A stretch of 64,000 nucleotides of DNA from Leptolyngbyaceae cyanobacterium C42_A2020_001 (GTDB lineage: Bacteria > Cyanobacteriota > Cyanobacteriia > Leptolyngbyales > Leptolyngbyaceae): positions 62,001 through 126,000 of the forward strand of contig JACYLN010000064.1 of NCBI GenBank assembly GCA_015272515.1, written 5' to 3'. The notes under the pieces were generated by a model. The model searched no databases. It saw only the letters and a list, made by a program, of their open reading frames with translations, and had not been told where the DNA came from. Every line of letters starts with the position of its first letter. Position 1 is the first letter of the stretch. Below, piece by piece: positions 7,784-17,428 of this stretch. The position numbers and the translations under genes were made by a program.

Positions 7784-8044
7784 CTAACTCAATTGAAGCT
7801 CTTGATGGAGAATCAGGAATTCGTTTGCGGCTAAGGTTGCTGTGGCATACTCGCGCCCTTGAACGTCGGCAAACTCGATTAGGTAATGTTCGTTGTCGTT
7901 CTGATGAAAAATATGAACGATCGTTCCCACTAAACCACTGGGTAAGTGATCTACAGAAACAACATTCGTCTCTACCAGCGATAAGCGATCGCTGGGTAAG
8001 TCTTCTAAAAGTTCAACAGTATCTAACAACTTGGGTTGATTCAT
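7784..8044 (-). CDS. DUF4926 domain protein, second copy
   Basis: 86 residues beginning MNQPKLLDTVELLEDLPSD and containing GLVGTIVHIF and YLIEFADVQGREYATATL, which is the DUF4926 pattern with an insertion after the first strand. I start it at ATG 8044, where family members begin. ATG at 8095 is also in frame and would add 17 residues and overlap the upstream gene by 32 bases. It is not a recent duplicate of the copy at 6505: the two share the fold pattern but little identity. Confidence 0.7.
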   Translation of the reverse strand: MNQPKLLDTVELLEDLPSDRLSLVETNVVSVDHLPSGLVGTIVHIFHQNDNEHYLIEFADVQGREYATATLAANEFLILHQELQLS

Positions 8045-8063
8045 CACTTGATAAACGCTACCT

Positions 8064-8429
8064 CTAAAACCTTTGTAAGTATTTGTATTGCTCATCTTCT
8101 ATAGTTTTGCGTAGTTTTTGCAGAGTGGACAAACGATAAATCATCTGCTGATAGTCTGTTTTGGAAGCAATTTCTGATAAGGCTTCTAGAACTAAATCAC
8201 TCTCTTGAACGATCGCATCTCGAAAAAAATCACTAAACTTTCTGCGATAATTTCCCTCAAGCTGAATAACTGGAACTGTTACAGATTCTCCGTCAATTGT
8301 CATATCGTGTTCTTCAGATTTGCCAATTCTGGAAAATTCTGATCGAGCTAACCATTGATAAAACTCGGTAGACACTTCTATACTTTTTACTTCCTCTTTA
8401 TCTTGTGAGAAAAAGATGATATCAATCAT
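8064..8429 (-). CDS. Unknown 121-residue protein
   Basis: I do not recognise a family. The protein starts MIDIIFFSQDKEEVKSIEVS and becomes helical (FYQWLARSEFSRIG, then SDFFRDAIVQESDLVLEAL and a basic, charged C-terminal helix QKLRKTIEDEQYKYLQRF). No signal peptide or membrane segment is visible. The start ATG at 8429 has an excellent GGAGGAG ribosome site, so it is very probably expressed. It sits between the nuclease-like pair and a DUF4926 gene, with gaps under 20 bases. An immunity or partner role for a neighbour is possible but unsupported. Confidence 0.65.
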   Translation of the reverse strand: MIDIIFFSQDKEEVKSIEVSTEFYQWLARSEFSRIGKSEEHDMTIDGESVTVPVIQLEGNYRRKFSDFFRDAIVQESDLVLEALSEIASKTDYQQMIYRLSTLQKLRKTIEDEQYKYLQRF

Positions 8430-8446
8430 GATTTCTCCTCCGTAGC

Positions 8447-8635
8447 TTATGGTTTTATCAGATCCTCTTCAGGAATATTTTCTGCATAGGCAACATCATT
8501 TTCAGTAAGAAATTGTTTAGCTCTATTAGTAATCTTGCCAGTTGTTAAAATGCCTGATGTGGAACCTCTAGCAACAATTTGCCGAACAACTGTTAAACCA
8601 ATTTTTTCACGAGTCTTAATTTCAATGTACGGCAT
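8447..8635 (-). CDS. Small protein resembling the C-terminal half of Mrr-type nucleases
   Basis: 62 residues. IEIKTREKIGLTVVRQIV, then GILTTGKITNRAKQFLTEN and EEDLI, resembles the second half of the Mrr catalytic domain (VQxKxxxxxVGxxVVRxL... GIxVTTxxFTxxAxxFA... LIDGxxL). E5-I6-K7 would be the ExK part of the PD-(D/E)xK site. The first half of such a domain is missing here and may be supplied by the gene immediately upstream, two bases away in another frame. The match is by eye and the protein is unusually short. Confidence 0.55.
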   Translation of the reverse strand: MPYIEIKTREKIGLTVVRQIVARGSTSGILTTGKITNRAKQFLTENDVAYAENIPEEDLIKP

Positions 8636-8637
8636 TA

Positions 8638-8862
8638 CTAGGAATTGTATCTGATGTTAATCTCGCGAATAATCTGTTTAACTCGTGGTTCATCCTCCAA
8701 GTTAGGATAAAAAATATCCCCATTCGCATCATTTCCGATCGTCCGCTGACATGAGACTCCCTCCTTCTCCAAAATACCAATAAGCCAACCAATCAAATCA
8801 CGATGAATTTGATAATGGTGAATCATCTTATCTTCATCGGTTTCCCATTCTTGGTTTGCCAT
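8638..8862 (-). CDS. Small unknown protein, possible N-terminal nuclease half
   Basis: 74 residues: an acidic start, a helix (IHRDLIGWLIGILEKEGV), then a short region TIGNDANGDIFYP and a basic helix. LIGWLIGILEKEGV followed by GDI could correspond to the helix and metal-binding Asp that precede ExK in PD-(D/E)xK nucleases, which would make it the partner of the next gene. This is tentative. The start ATG at 8862 has GAGGT eight bases upstream. It is the first gene of the islet operon, about 100 bases after gltB ends. Confidence 0.55.
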   Translation of the reverse strand: MANQEWETDEDKMIHHYQIHRDLIGWLIGILEKEGVSCQRTIGNDANGDIFYPNLEDEPRVKQIIREINIRYNS

Positions 8863-8893
8863 CTTTGTAACCTCGACTCAATTGTGCAAAGAC

Positions 8894-8951
8894 CTCCGAT
8901 TTTTGTGGTAGCTATTGGGTGATAAAACAAAGCTTCACCAAAAAATCGGAG
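8894..8951 (-). terminator. Large inverted repeat after gltB
   Basis: CTCCGATTTTT (8894-8904) and AAAAATCGGAG (8941-8951) pair perfectly over 11 bases, with a 36-base loop that can itself form a small GGTGA/TCACC stem. It lies directly downstream of the gltB stop and upstream of the islet operon. It may terminate or attenuate gltB transcription. No clear T-run follows on the minus strand. Confidence 0.45.
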
Positions 8952-8964
8952 ATCTGAGGGCAGG

Positions 8965-11900
8965 TTAGCTACCGCCGATGCGGGCGACATCGCGGGCATT
9001 GGCTTCAAAGGCAGCAGAGAGGGCTTCGTCTCCGGTTAAGCCAGAGGCGATCGCATCTTTGATAGCCTGCAACACGCGCTTGTAGTCCTTTGGCATCACC
9101 TTCACGAATTGGGGCAACATGGCATCCCAGTTTGCCAGAACAGCCGCAGCTTTTTCGCTTCCGGTATAGTTCGCGTGGTTCTGGATCAGTTGATGCAGTT
9201 CCGCAATTTCCTCCGGATCATCAACGGTTTCCAAACCGACCATTTGCATGTTGCAACGAGTCGCGAAATCGCCAGCTTCATCCAGGATATAAGCCACGCC
9301 GCCACTCATGCCCGCCGCGAAATTGCGTCCCGTCGTACCGAGAATTACCACTTTGCCACCGGTCATATACTCGCAGCCGTGATCACCCACCGCTTCGACA
9401 ACGGCGTTCACACCGGAATTACGCACGCCAAACCGCTCTCCACCAATGCCGCGAATATAGACCTCGCCAGCGGTGGCACCATACAAGGCAACATTACCGA
9501 CGATGATGTTGTGTTCTGCAACAAAGCTGGAGTTTTTGGGCGGATAAAGGATAAGTTTGCCACCACTTAACCCTTTGCCAAAGTAGTCATTGGCATCGCC
9601 CTCCAGTTCCAGGGTTACGCCTTTTGGCACAAAAGCCCCAAAACTTTGTCCGGCACTGCCCTGGAATTTGAGTTGAACCGTGTCTTCCGGTAAGCCGTGC
9701 CAATGCCGTTTGGTGATTTCGTTGCCGAGGATCGTGCCCACGGTGCGGTTGATGTTTTTGATCGGGAGGGAGGCTGTGACTTTTTCGCCGCGGTCGATCG
9801 CAGGCTGGCACAACTCCAACAACTGGGTGATGTCGAGGGATTTGTCTAACCCATGATCCTGAGCCATCTGGCAGTAGCGTCCCACCGTGGCGGGTACGTC
9901 GGGCTGGTAGAGGATTGGCGAAATGTCCAAACCTTTTGCCTTCCAATGGGCGATCGCTTGCTTTGCCTCTAACACATCGGTACGCCCAACCATTTCGTTC
10001 AATGTCCGGAAGCCGAGTTCTGCCATAATTTCTCGCACTTCCTGGGCAATGAATTTCATGAAGTTGACCGTGTGGTCGGGATCACCGATGAAGTTCTGGC
10101 GGAGGAAAGGATCTTGCGTCGCCACGCCAGCGGGACAGGTATTGAGATGGCAAACCCGCATCATGATGCAGCCCAGGGTGACGAGGGGAGCGGTGGCAAA
10201 GCCAAACTCTTCTGCCCCTAGCAGTGCCGCAATCACCACATCTCGCCCGGTCTTCATTTGTCCGTCAGTTTCCACCACGATGCGCGATCGCAAGTCGTTC
10301 AGCACCAGGGTTTGATGGGTTTCTGCCAAGCCCAATTCCCACGGCAGTCCAGCGTGTTTGATCGAGGTTTGCGGGGATGCGCCCGTGCCCCCATCAAAGC
10401 CAGAAATCAGCACGACATCGGCATGAGCTTTGGCCACCCCTGCCGCCACCGTGCCCACACCGACTTCCGATACCAGCTTGACGCTAATCCGCGCCTCGCG
10501 GTTGGCATTCTTCAAGTCGTGGATTAATTGTGCCAGGTCTTCGATCGAGTAAATGTCGTGGTGGGGTGGGGGCGAAATCAGTCCGACACCGGGAGTCGAG
10601 TGGCGCACTTTGGCAATCCAGGGATACACTTTTTTGCCAGGAAGTTGTCCACCCTCACCAGGTTTTGCCCCCTGTGCCATCTTGATCTGGATTTCCCGCG
10701 CCTGAGACAGGTAGAGGCTCGTCACCCCAAAGCGACCGGATGCCACCTGTTTGATGGCGCTGTTCTTAGAATCACCCTGTTCATTCGTCCAGGTGTACCG
10801 TTCGGGATCTTCGCCGCCTTCGCCCGTATTGGATTTGCCGCCGATGCGGTTCATGGCGATCGCTAAGGCTTCATGCGCTTCCTTCGAGATTGACCCATAA
10901 CTCATGGCTCCGGTTTTGAAGCGGCGCATGATGGCTTCGATCGGCTCTACTTCCTCAATCGGAATCGATTCACGTTGTTTAAATTGAAGTAAGCCGCGTA
11001 ACGTGAAATGTTTCTGATTTTGTTCGTTCACGAGTCCGGCGTAAGTTTTGTAAAACTCATACTTCCCAGTCCGCACTGCTTTTTGCAAGGTGTGAATGGT
11101 TTCGGGGCTAAAGAGGTGTGCTTCTCCCTCCTTGCGCCACTGGTATTCACCACCCACATCCAACGTGTGACCATTCACCTCGCGATCGGGGAAGGCGTGA
11201 CTGTGCCGCAGAATCGCTTCTTGAGCGATTACGTTCAAGTCTGCGCCTTCAATGCGAGAGGCAGTCCAGGTGAAGTATTTGTCTACGACCGTGTGATCCA
11301 GCCCGATCGCCTCAAAAATTTGGGCACCCCGGTAACTCTGAATCGTGGAAATCCCAATCTTAGATGCAACTTTCACCACGCCCTTAGTCGCCGCTTTGAT
11401 GTAGTTCTTCACAGCGGTAGAATGCTCCACGCCAACGAGCAAGCCCTGATCGATCATCTCCCGCATCGACTCAAACGCCAGGTACGGATTGATGGCGCAG
11501 CAACCGTAGCCAATCAACGTCGCAAAATGATGCACCTCACGGGGTTCGCCCGATTCCAGGACAAGTCCGACACGAGTACGAGTGCCATTGCGAATTAAGT
11601 GATGGTGTAGTCCGGCGACTGCCAGTAAAGCCGGGATTGGCGCGTGATCTTTATCCACACCCCGATCGCTCAGGATCAAAATATTCGTCCCAGTTGCGAT
11701 TGCCTCATCTGCCTGAATGCAAATGGCTTGAATCGCCGCCTCTAGTCCTGCAACTCCGGCTTTCGGGTCAAACAAAGATGCGATCGTGACAGACTTAAAC
11801 CCATCCTGATTTAGTCCTTTCAACTGAGCGAGTTCGGCATCGGTGAGAATGGGTGTTTTCAACCGAATCAAATGACAACTTTCTGGTTCCGGTTTGAGTA

Positions 11901-13560
11901 GATTTTTTTCGGCTCCTAATGTAGTTTCTGCTGAAGTAATAATCTCCTCCCGAATCGAGTCGATCGGCGGATTCGTCACCTGGGCAAACAATTGTTGAAA
12001 ATAGTCGTATAGGAGTTTAGGGCGATCGCTCAACACCGCCAGCGGGGTATCTGAACCCATTGATCCCACCGCTTCTACCCCATCTCGCGCCATTGGAGTT
12101 AAAAGGATGCGAAGATCTTCAAAAGTATACCCAAATGCAGTTTGCAGGTTGATAGTGGAGGAGCCGGGGGGCAAGGGCTGAGGATTGAGGGTTGATTCTG
12201 GCAATTGAGACAGATCTACCAAATATTGGTTTAGCCAGTCGCGATAGGGTTCAGCAGTAGCAATCGAGTTTTTAATTTCCTCATCCGCCACAATCCGCCC
12301 TTCTTCCATGTTCACCAGGAACATCCGCCCCGGTTGCAGGCGACCTTTGTAGGCAACTCGTTCTGGCTCGATCGGCAAAACTCCGGCTTCTGATGCCATG
12401 ATCACCAGATCATCTTTGGTGACGTAATAGCGAGAGGGACGCAAACCGTTACGATCGAGGACTGCCCCCATCATCGTGCCATCGGTAAAGGCGATCGAGG
12501 CGGGACCATCCCACGGCTCCATTAGACAAGAGTGATATTCGTAAAAGGCTTTCTTCGCATCACTCATGGATTCGTGCGCTGTCCACGGTTCTGGGATCAT
12601 CATCATCACAGCGTGGGGCAGACTGCGACCTGCCAGCGTCAATAACTCCAGCGCATTGTCAAAAATGAGTGAGTCACTGCCGTCAATATTGATGACGGGT
12701 TGAATCTTTTTGGTGTCTTCGCCAAACAGATCGGACTCAAACAATGATTGGCGGGCGTGCATCCAGTTGATGTTGCCGCGCAGGGTGTTAATTTCGCCGT
12801 TATGGGCAATGTAGCGGTAGGGGTGCGATCGCTCCCAACTGGGAAACGTGTTGGTACTGAAGCGGGAATGCACCAGCGCCAGAGCCGATTCCATGTCAGG
12901 ATCATGCAAATCGGGATAATACTGCCCCACTTGCACGGGCATCAGCATCCCCTTGTAAACGATCGTGCGGCAAGAAATGCTGGCGGGATACCAGTAGGGA
13001 TCAATTTGCGGCACCCGGATGGCGTTGTGCGATCGCTTGCGAATCACATATAGCTTCCGTTCAAACGCCAGGTCATCTACCAGTTCAGGGCTACGTTGAA
13101 TAAATACCTGCTGCATGAAGGGTTCGCTGGATTTTGCCGTATTCCCCAGCGAAGAATGATCTGTTGGCACATTCCGCCAACCCAGCAGTTTCAAACCTTC
13201 CTCTGCCACTACCTGCTCAAAAGCTCGTCGTCCGGCTTCTCGTTGACTGGCATCAGGGGATGAGTAAACCATTCCCACCCCATACTGCCCCAGTTCAGGC
13301 AGGGTGATGTTTTCTGCCGCTGTTACTTTCTGCAAAAATTTGTGGGGGATCTGCATCAAAATGCCCGCACCATCCCCTGTATTGACCTCAGCACCCACGG
13401 CTCCGCGATGGTCAATGTTCAGCAGAATTGTTAGACCTTGCTCTACGATGTCGTGCGATTTATTTCCTTTCATATGCACGATGAACCCAACCCCGCAGGC
13501 ATCGTGCTCAAATTGTGGATCGTATAAACCCTGTTTGGTTGGCAATAGATGGTTGTTCAT
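8965..13560 (-). CDS. gltB: NAD(P)H-dependent glutamate synthase large subunit
   Basis: 1531 residues. Makes two glutamates from glutamine and 2-oxoglutarate with electrons from GltD. An N-terminal class II amidotransferase domain begins at Cys22 ([11 protein letters not shown]), exposed after removal of a short propeptide. FMN-barrel motifs include [23 protein letters not shown] and [16 protein letters not shown]. The 3Fe-4S cysteines lie in [15 protein letters not shown], and a glycine-rich beta-helix closes the protein. The region after GGEDP is about 17 residues shorter than in the second GOGAT in this window, so it lacks the ferredoxin loop and fits the pyridine-nucleotide type paired with gltD. 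Confidence 0.97.
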   Translation of the reverse strand: MNNHLLPTKQGLYDPQFEHDACGVGFIVHMKGNKSHDIVEQGLTILLNIDHRGAVGAEVNTGDGAGILMQIPHKFLQKVTAAENITLPELGQYGVGMVYSSPDASQREAGRRAFEQVVAEEGLKLLGWRNVPTDHSSLGNTAKSSEPFMQQVFIQRSPELVDDLAFERKLYVIRKRSHNAIRVPQIDPYWYPASISCRTIVYKGMLMPVQVGQYYPDLHDPDMESALALVHSRFSTNTFPSWERSHPYRYIAHNGEINTLRGNINWMHARQSLFESDLFGEDTKKIQPVINIDGSDSLIFDNALELLTLAGRSLPHAVMMMIPEPWTAHESMSDAKKAFYEYHSCLMEPWDGPASIAFTDGTMMGAVLDRNGLRPSRYYVTKDDLVIMASEAGVLPIEPERVAYKGRLQPGRMFLVNMEEGRIVADEEIKNSIATAEPYRDWLNQYLVDLSQLPESTLNPQPLPPGSSTINLQTAFGYTFEDLRILLTPMARDGVEAVGSMGSDTPLAVLSDRPKLLYDYFQQLFAQVTNPPIDSIREEIITSAETTLGAEKNLLKPEPESCHLIRLKTPILTDAELAQLKGLNQDGFKSVTIASLFDPKAGVAGLEAAIQAICIQADEAIATGTNILILSDRGVDKDHAPIPALLAVAGLHHHLIRNGTRTRVGLVLESGEPREVHHFATLIGYGCCAINPYLAFESMREMIDQGLLVGVEHSTAVKNYIKAATKGVVKVASKIGISTIQSYRGAQIFEAIGLDHTVVDKYFTWTASRIEGADLNVIAQEAILRHSHAFPDREVNGHTLDVGGEYQWRKEGEAHLFSPETIHTLQKAVRTGKYEFYKTYAGLVNEQNQKHFTLRGLLQFKQRESIPIEEVEPIEAIMRRFKTGAMSYGSISKEAHEALAIAMNRIGGKSNTGEGGEDPERYTWTNEQGDSKNSAIKQVASGRFGVTSLYLSQAREIQIKMAQGAKPGEGGQLPGKKVYPWIAKVRHSTPGVGLISPPPHHDIYSIEDLAQLIHDLKNANREARISVKLVSEVGVGTVAAGVAKAHADVVLISGFDGGTGASPQTSIKHAGLPWELGLAETHQTLVLNDLRSRIVVETDGQMKTGRDVVIAALLGAEEFGFATAPLVTLGCIMMRVCHLNTCPAGVATQDPFLRQNFIGDPDHTVNFMKFIAQEVREIMAELGFRTLNEMVGRTDVLEAKQAIAHWKAKGLDISPILYQPDVPATVGRYCQMAQDHGLDKSLDITQLLELCQPAIDRGEKVTASLPIKNINRTVGTILGNEITKRHWHGLPEDTVQLKFQGSAGQSFGAFVPKGVTLELEGDANDYFGKGLSGGKLILYPPKNSSFVAEHNIIVGNVALYGATAGEVYIRGIGGERFGVRNSGVNAVVEAVGDHGCEYMTGGKVVILGTTGRNFAAGMSGGVAYILDEAGDFATRCNMQMVGLETVDDPEEIAELHQLIQNHANYTGSEKAAAVLANWDAMLPQFVKVMPKDYKRVLQAIKDAIASGLTGDEALSAAFEANARDVARIGGS

Positions 13561-14127
13561 TGTGGTGCCTAAAAATGGCGAAAGGAAGAGAGCAACTGAA
13601 AAAATAAAAGGCTATAAATTAGACCTTTTTACAGAAATCGAATTTCATGACAAAAAGTGACCTTTCGATTTCGATCTTACAAAAAGCAATAGGTCTACTC
13701 TAGCTAGTTTGAATTTTCCATCAATCCACCGTTGATGGGGGTTGTCTTAAGGAAAATGTCAGATCTAACCTGGGAGCAACTCCATTCTGATTCTAGAAAT
13801 CAAGAATGCCTTTAGCTCTTCTTATTAAATACGAGCTAAAAATGTCTCTATTTCATAACATTTGAAAAACAATCAAAAACGCAGTGCAATCGCTTTATAG
13901 GCTAGTTTAACGAAACTTACTCAGCACAAAAACTCTCACCTAAACTAAGGATGAGAGGTTGTATAGCAATTCTCATTTAAGTGATATATAACCGCTTGAG
14001 CCAAGTGATAAGAGATGGATCCCCCTCGTCTTGTCCAGAATCGCTACATATCTTAGTAAAACGTTGACAATAGTTTTGTTGCTTGCAGTTTTGATTGATT
14101 CAATTTCAACCCTGATTCATTGAATGG
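13561..14127. other. 567-base interval upstream of gltB
   Basis: No gene is evident. The interval is AT-rich and should hold the gltB promoter and the 3' end of the 71-residue gene, both on the minus strand. A hairpin is visible at 13811-13840 (TTTAGCTC/GAGCTAAA, perfect 8-base arms, 14-base loop). I found no clear GTA-N8-TAC NtcA site. Confidence 0.5.
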
Positions 14128-14343
14128 TTAGTAGCTGTCGTCTGTACTACCAACCGATCGCATACCAAGCAAATGATTTGCTTCTGTCAACCGATCTGCG
14201 ATCGCTTGTCGCCAGCGTAAACTTACTTTAGAGTCCGCCAATACGTCTTGAGCAAGTTGCCGATAAAATGCACTACTGACGATATCAACACTCTCAAGCA
14301 AGCGGAGATTATCGTAAGCCGTTTGGGGAGAAATTGTCATCAT
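14128..14343 (-). CDS. Unknown 71-residue cyanobacterial-type protein
   Basis: No family recognised. It is mostly helical (AYDNLRLLESVDIVSSAFYR, then AIADRLTEANHLLG), with no signal or membrane segment. A GAGGA ribosome site lies 9 bases before ATG 14343; the next codon is also ATG. The gene stands alone between gltB and another small unknown gene on the same strand. Confidence 0.65.
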   Translation of the reverse strand: MMTISPQTAYDNLRLLESVDIVSSAFYRQLAQDVLADSKVSLRWRQAIADRLTEANHLLGMRSVGSTDDSY

Positions 14344-14562
14344 GGTTCTATCCTCGAAGCATTTTGCATGGGAAATTTGAACAAAGTTTCAATCCCACTG
14401 CTCTCATGATTGCCACACAACTGGTGATCAAACTCTCAGCTTTACAGTTTGTGTTAGTTCTTTGCACCAATTTAAGAACACCTACATTTGTTGGCAAAAC
14501 TTTCGTGCTTAATAGCGCATACCATACCGATTGTTCTGGCAATGCTGATTTTTGTTATCAGG

Positions 14563-14844
14563 TTAAAAACAACGTTGGGTAATCTGTAGTAGCGATTGAA
14601 TCAAACTCTGGTATTCCAATGTATGGATTGAGCCTTTATGACACAGTTCAGAAAGACAGTGGTCAAGGGCATAAAAGGCGGTTTCTGCACTAACCCAACA
14701 TCTACCGTGATAAAGCGCTTGTTCTGGAGTGTCGTAATTATCAATCGAGGTGACAGAGACTCCAACTGGAAGAATTACCTGCCACTTCCAGCGATCGCTT
14801 AGCGCAACAGACAAAATCTGAATACCGTAGTAGTCACCGACCAT
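14563..14844 (-). CDS. Unknown 93-residue protein
   Basis: Not assigned to a family. It has alternating hydrophobic and charged strands near the N terminus (YYGIQILSVALSDRWKWQV) and a helical C-terminal half with three Cys/His-containing segments (HGRCW, DHCLSELCHKG). ATG at 14844 is taken as the start; GTG at 14856 would add four residues. It is on the same strand as the preceding 71-residue gene, about 220 bases away. Confidence 0.6.
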   Translation of the reverse strand: MVGDYYGIQILSVALSDRWKWQVILPVGVSVTSIDNYDTPEQALYHGRCWVSAETAFYALDHCLSELCHKGSIHTLEYQSLIQSLLQITQRCF

Positions 14845-14990
14845 AAAGCTGCCCACAGAAGTTAAGATTATCTTAAAGTTTGCCGGGCAACTTTTTCTTA
14901 AAAGATTACACCACTTTGCTTTGAAAGCACGACAGATAGAACTCCTTCCAACCCAACCCTGGCAAGGATGGGCTGAAATATATAGCTTTG

Positions 14991-15098
14991 GTCAGAACGC
15001 TTAGGATAGGAAAAAGTGGCAAAGCCAATGCTGGGTAGGCGTTCTGACTCGCCATAGCCACGTTACAGATGGCTACGGCTATACCAGTGTTATCCTAA
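14991..15098. ncRNA. Structured intergenic element, pseudoknot topology
   Basis: Two perfect inverted repeats interleave: GTCAGAACGC (14991-15000) with GCGTTCTGAC (15039-15048), and TTAGGATA (15001-15008) with TATCCTAA (15091-15098). Between them is a small stem TAGCCA (15055-15060)/TGGCTA (15070-15075). The A-B-A'-B' order is a pseudoknot arrangement. It lies between the psaB terminator and the unknown gene at 14844, so on the minus strand it could be that gene's leader. It could also be a decayed mobile repeat. Transcription is unproven. Confidence 0.4.
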
Positions 15099-15125
15099 TT
15101 GCCAAAGTGTAAAGTTTTCTCAAAC

Positions 15126-15158
15126 AAAAATCCCCCTACCTCGCGGCGGGGGATTTTT
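15126..15158 (-). terminator. Rho-independent terminator of psaAB
   Basis: AAAAATCCCCC (15126-15136) pairs with GGGGGATTTTT (15148-15158): an 11-base stem, GC-rich at its core, ending in a T-run in either direction. It lies about 20 bases after the psaB stop. Confidence 0.9.
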
Positions 15159-15179
15159 AGTGAGCTAATTCGTTCAGAC

Positions 15180-17408
15180 TTAACCGAACTTACCAGCGGT
15201 TGAAGCAATCACAAACGCAGCGTAAGTCAACACATATCCAACCGTAAAGTGAACCAATCCAACGAGACGACCCTGAACGATCGACATCGCAACGGGTTTG
15301 TCTTTCCAGCGGATCAGGTTAGCCAACGGAGTACGTTCGTGTGCCCAAACCAGGGTTTCGATCAACTCTTGCCAGTAACCTCTCCAGGAGATCAAGAACA
15401 TGAATCCAGTTGCCCAAACCAGGTGTCCAAACAGGAACATCCAAGCCCAGACAGACAGGTTATTCACGCCGTAAGGGTTATAACCGTTGATCAGCGGAGC
15501 GGAATACAGCCAGAGGTAATCGCGTAACCAACCCATCAGGTAGGTTGAGCTTTCATTGAACTGAGATACGTTACCCGACCAGATACCCAGATGCTTCCAG
15601 TGCCAGTAGAAGGTGACCCAACCAATGGTGTTCAGCATCCAGAACATGGAGAGGTAGAAGGAGTCCCAAGCGGAGATGTCGCAAGTACCGCCTCGACCGG
15701 GACCATCGCAAGGGAAGGCAAAGCCGAAGTCCTTCTTATCGGGCATCAGCTTGGAGCCGCGTGCATCCAGAGCACCTTTGACCAGAATCAAGGTGGTGGT
15801 GTGCAGACCCAGCGCGATCGCGTGGTGTACCAGGAAGTCTCCAGGACCAATAGTCAAGAACAAGGAGTTGGTACCGCTGTTGATCGCATCCAGCCAGCCA
15901 GGTAGCCAAACGTTACCGTAGTTAGGCCAAGCAGTGGTGGCAATACTGTCAGGATTCGACAGCAGTGCATTCATGCCGTAGACCAACTTGCCATGAGAGG
16001 CTTGGATGAACTGGGCAAACACAGGCTCAACCAGGATTTGCTTCTCAGGTGTGCCGAAAGCCACCACAACATCGTTGTGAACGTACAGACCAAGCGTGTG
16101 GAAACCGAGGAACAAAGAAACCCAGCTCAAGTGAGAGATGATGGCTTCCTTGTGGTTCAACACTCGATCTAACACATTGCCCTTATTCAGCTCTGGGTCG
16201 TAATCACGTACCCAGAAGATGGCACCGTGAGCAAACGCACCCACCATCAAGAATCCAGCAATATACTGGTGATGGGTGTAGAGCGCTGCTTGTGTGGTGA
16301 AGTCTTTTGCCATGAAGGCGTAGGGAGGCAATGCATACATATGCTGTGCCACCAGAGAGGTGACAACACCCAGGGCTGCCAGGTGGAAGCCCAACTGGAA
16401 GTGCAAAGAGTTGTTGTAGGTTTCGTACAAGCCTTGGTGAGGCAAGTTGAACTGCCCTTCGCTACGTCCACCCACCAATCCAGCTTTGCTATCCAGCATT
16501 TCTTTGATGCTGTGACCGATGCCGAAGTTTGTGCGGTACATATGACCAGCCACAATGAACAGCACCGCGATCGCCAGGTGGTGGTGAGCCATATCCGTCA
16601 ACCAGAGAGACTCGGTTTGAGGATGGAAGCCGCCCAGAAACGTCAGAATCGCAGTCCCAGAACCCGTTGCAGTGCCAAAGATATGACCAGCCGTATCTGG
16701 GTTCTCAGCATACACACCCCAGTTCCCCGTAAAGAACGGAGCCAAACCAGCAGGGTGAGGCATGGTGGACAGGAAGTTGTCCCAACCCACGTGCTGACCA
16801 CGAGACTCAGGAATTGCCACGTGAATCAGGTGTCCAGCCCAAGCCAAAGAGCTAACCCCAAACAAACCAGCCAGGTGGTGATTGAGCCGAGACTCAGCGT
16901 TCTTAAACCAGGACAGACTGGGACGGAACTTGGGTTGCAGGTGCAGCCAGCCAGCAAACAGGAAGATAGCAGACAGAATCAGCAGAAAGATTGCGCCGCT
17001 GTAGAGATCGCCGCTGGAGCGCATCCCAATCGTGTACCACCAGTGGTAAACACCGGAGTAAGAGATGTCTACGGGGTAATTTGCGCCGCCTTGAGTAAAG
17101 GCATCGATCGCAGACTTACCAAATTGAGGGTCCCAAATCGCGTGAGCAATGGGACGGGTGTTCAGCGGATCTTTCGTCCACTGTTCAAAGTTGCCTTGCC
17201 AAGCTACATGAAACAGGAGTCCAGAAGTCCACAGAAAGATGATGGCAACATGCCCAAAGTGGGAGGAGAAAATCTTTTGGTAAAGATTCTCTTCTGTCAT
17301 GCCGTCATGGCTTTCAAAGTCGTGGGCTGTAGCTATCCCGTACCAGATCCGACGAGTTGTTGGATCTTGAGCGAGGTCTTGGCTAAATTTAGGGAATTTA
17401 GTTGCCAT
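15180..17408 (-). CDS. psaB: Photosystem I core protein PsaB
   Basis: 742 residues, full length. One of the two large chlorophyll-binding subunits of photosystem I, which hold P700, A0, A1 and the shared 4Fe-4S cluster [15 protein letters not shown] carries the two FX cysteines. Many His residues in hydrophobic helices ([21 protein letters not shown]) ligate chlorophyll. It follows psaA by 20 bases on the same strand and is closed by a strong terminator, giving a psaAB unit. Confidence 0.99.
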   Translation of the reverse strand: MATKFPKFSQDLAQDPTTRRIWYGIATAHDFESHDGMTEENLYQKIFSSHFGHVAIIFLWTSGLLFHVAWQGNFEQWTKDPLNTRPIAHAIWDPQFGKSAIDAFTQGGANYPVDISYSGVYHWWYTIGMRSSGDLYSGAIFLLILSAIFLFAGWLHLQPKFRPSLSWFKNAESRLNHHLAGLFGVSSLAWAGHLIHVAIPESRGQHVGWDNFLSTMPHPAGLAPFFTGNWGVYAENPDTAGHIFGTATGSGTAILTFLGGFHPQTESLWLTDMAHHHLAIAVLFIVAGHMYRTNFGIGHSIKEMLDSKAGLVGGRSEGQFNLPHQGLYETYNNSLHFQLGFHLAALGVVTSLVAQHMYALPPYAFMAKDFTTQAALYTHHQYIAGFLMVGAFAHGAIFWVRDYDPELNKGNVLDRVLNHKEAIISHLSWVSLFLGFHTLGLYVHNDVVVAFGTPEKQILVEPVFAQFIQASHGKLVYGMNALLSNPDSIATTAWPNYGNVWLPGWLDAINSGTNSLFLTIGPGDFLVHHAIALGLHTTTLILVKGALDARGSKLMPDKKDFGFAFPCDGPGRGGTCDISAWDSFYLSMFWMLNTIGWVTFYWHWKHLGIWSGNVSQFNESSTYLMGWLRDYLWLYSAPLINGYNPYGVNNLSVWAWMFLFGHLVWATGFMFLISWRGYWQELIETLVWAHERTPLANLIRWKDKPVAMSIVQGRLVGLVHFTVGYVLTYAAFVIASTAGKFG

Positions 17409-17428
17409 TTTTTATTTGTTCTCCTCGC

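Noticed and set aside
8638-8862. One frameshifted nuclease gene instead of two small ones
   Set aside because: The downstream gene's frame closes with TAA about eight codons before its ATG, so a single frameshift does not rejoin them cleanly.
13561-14127. NtcA-type site upstream of gltB
   Set aside because: I could not find GTA-N8-TAC on either strand in this interval.
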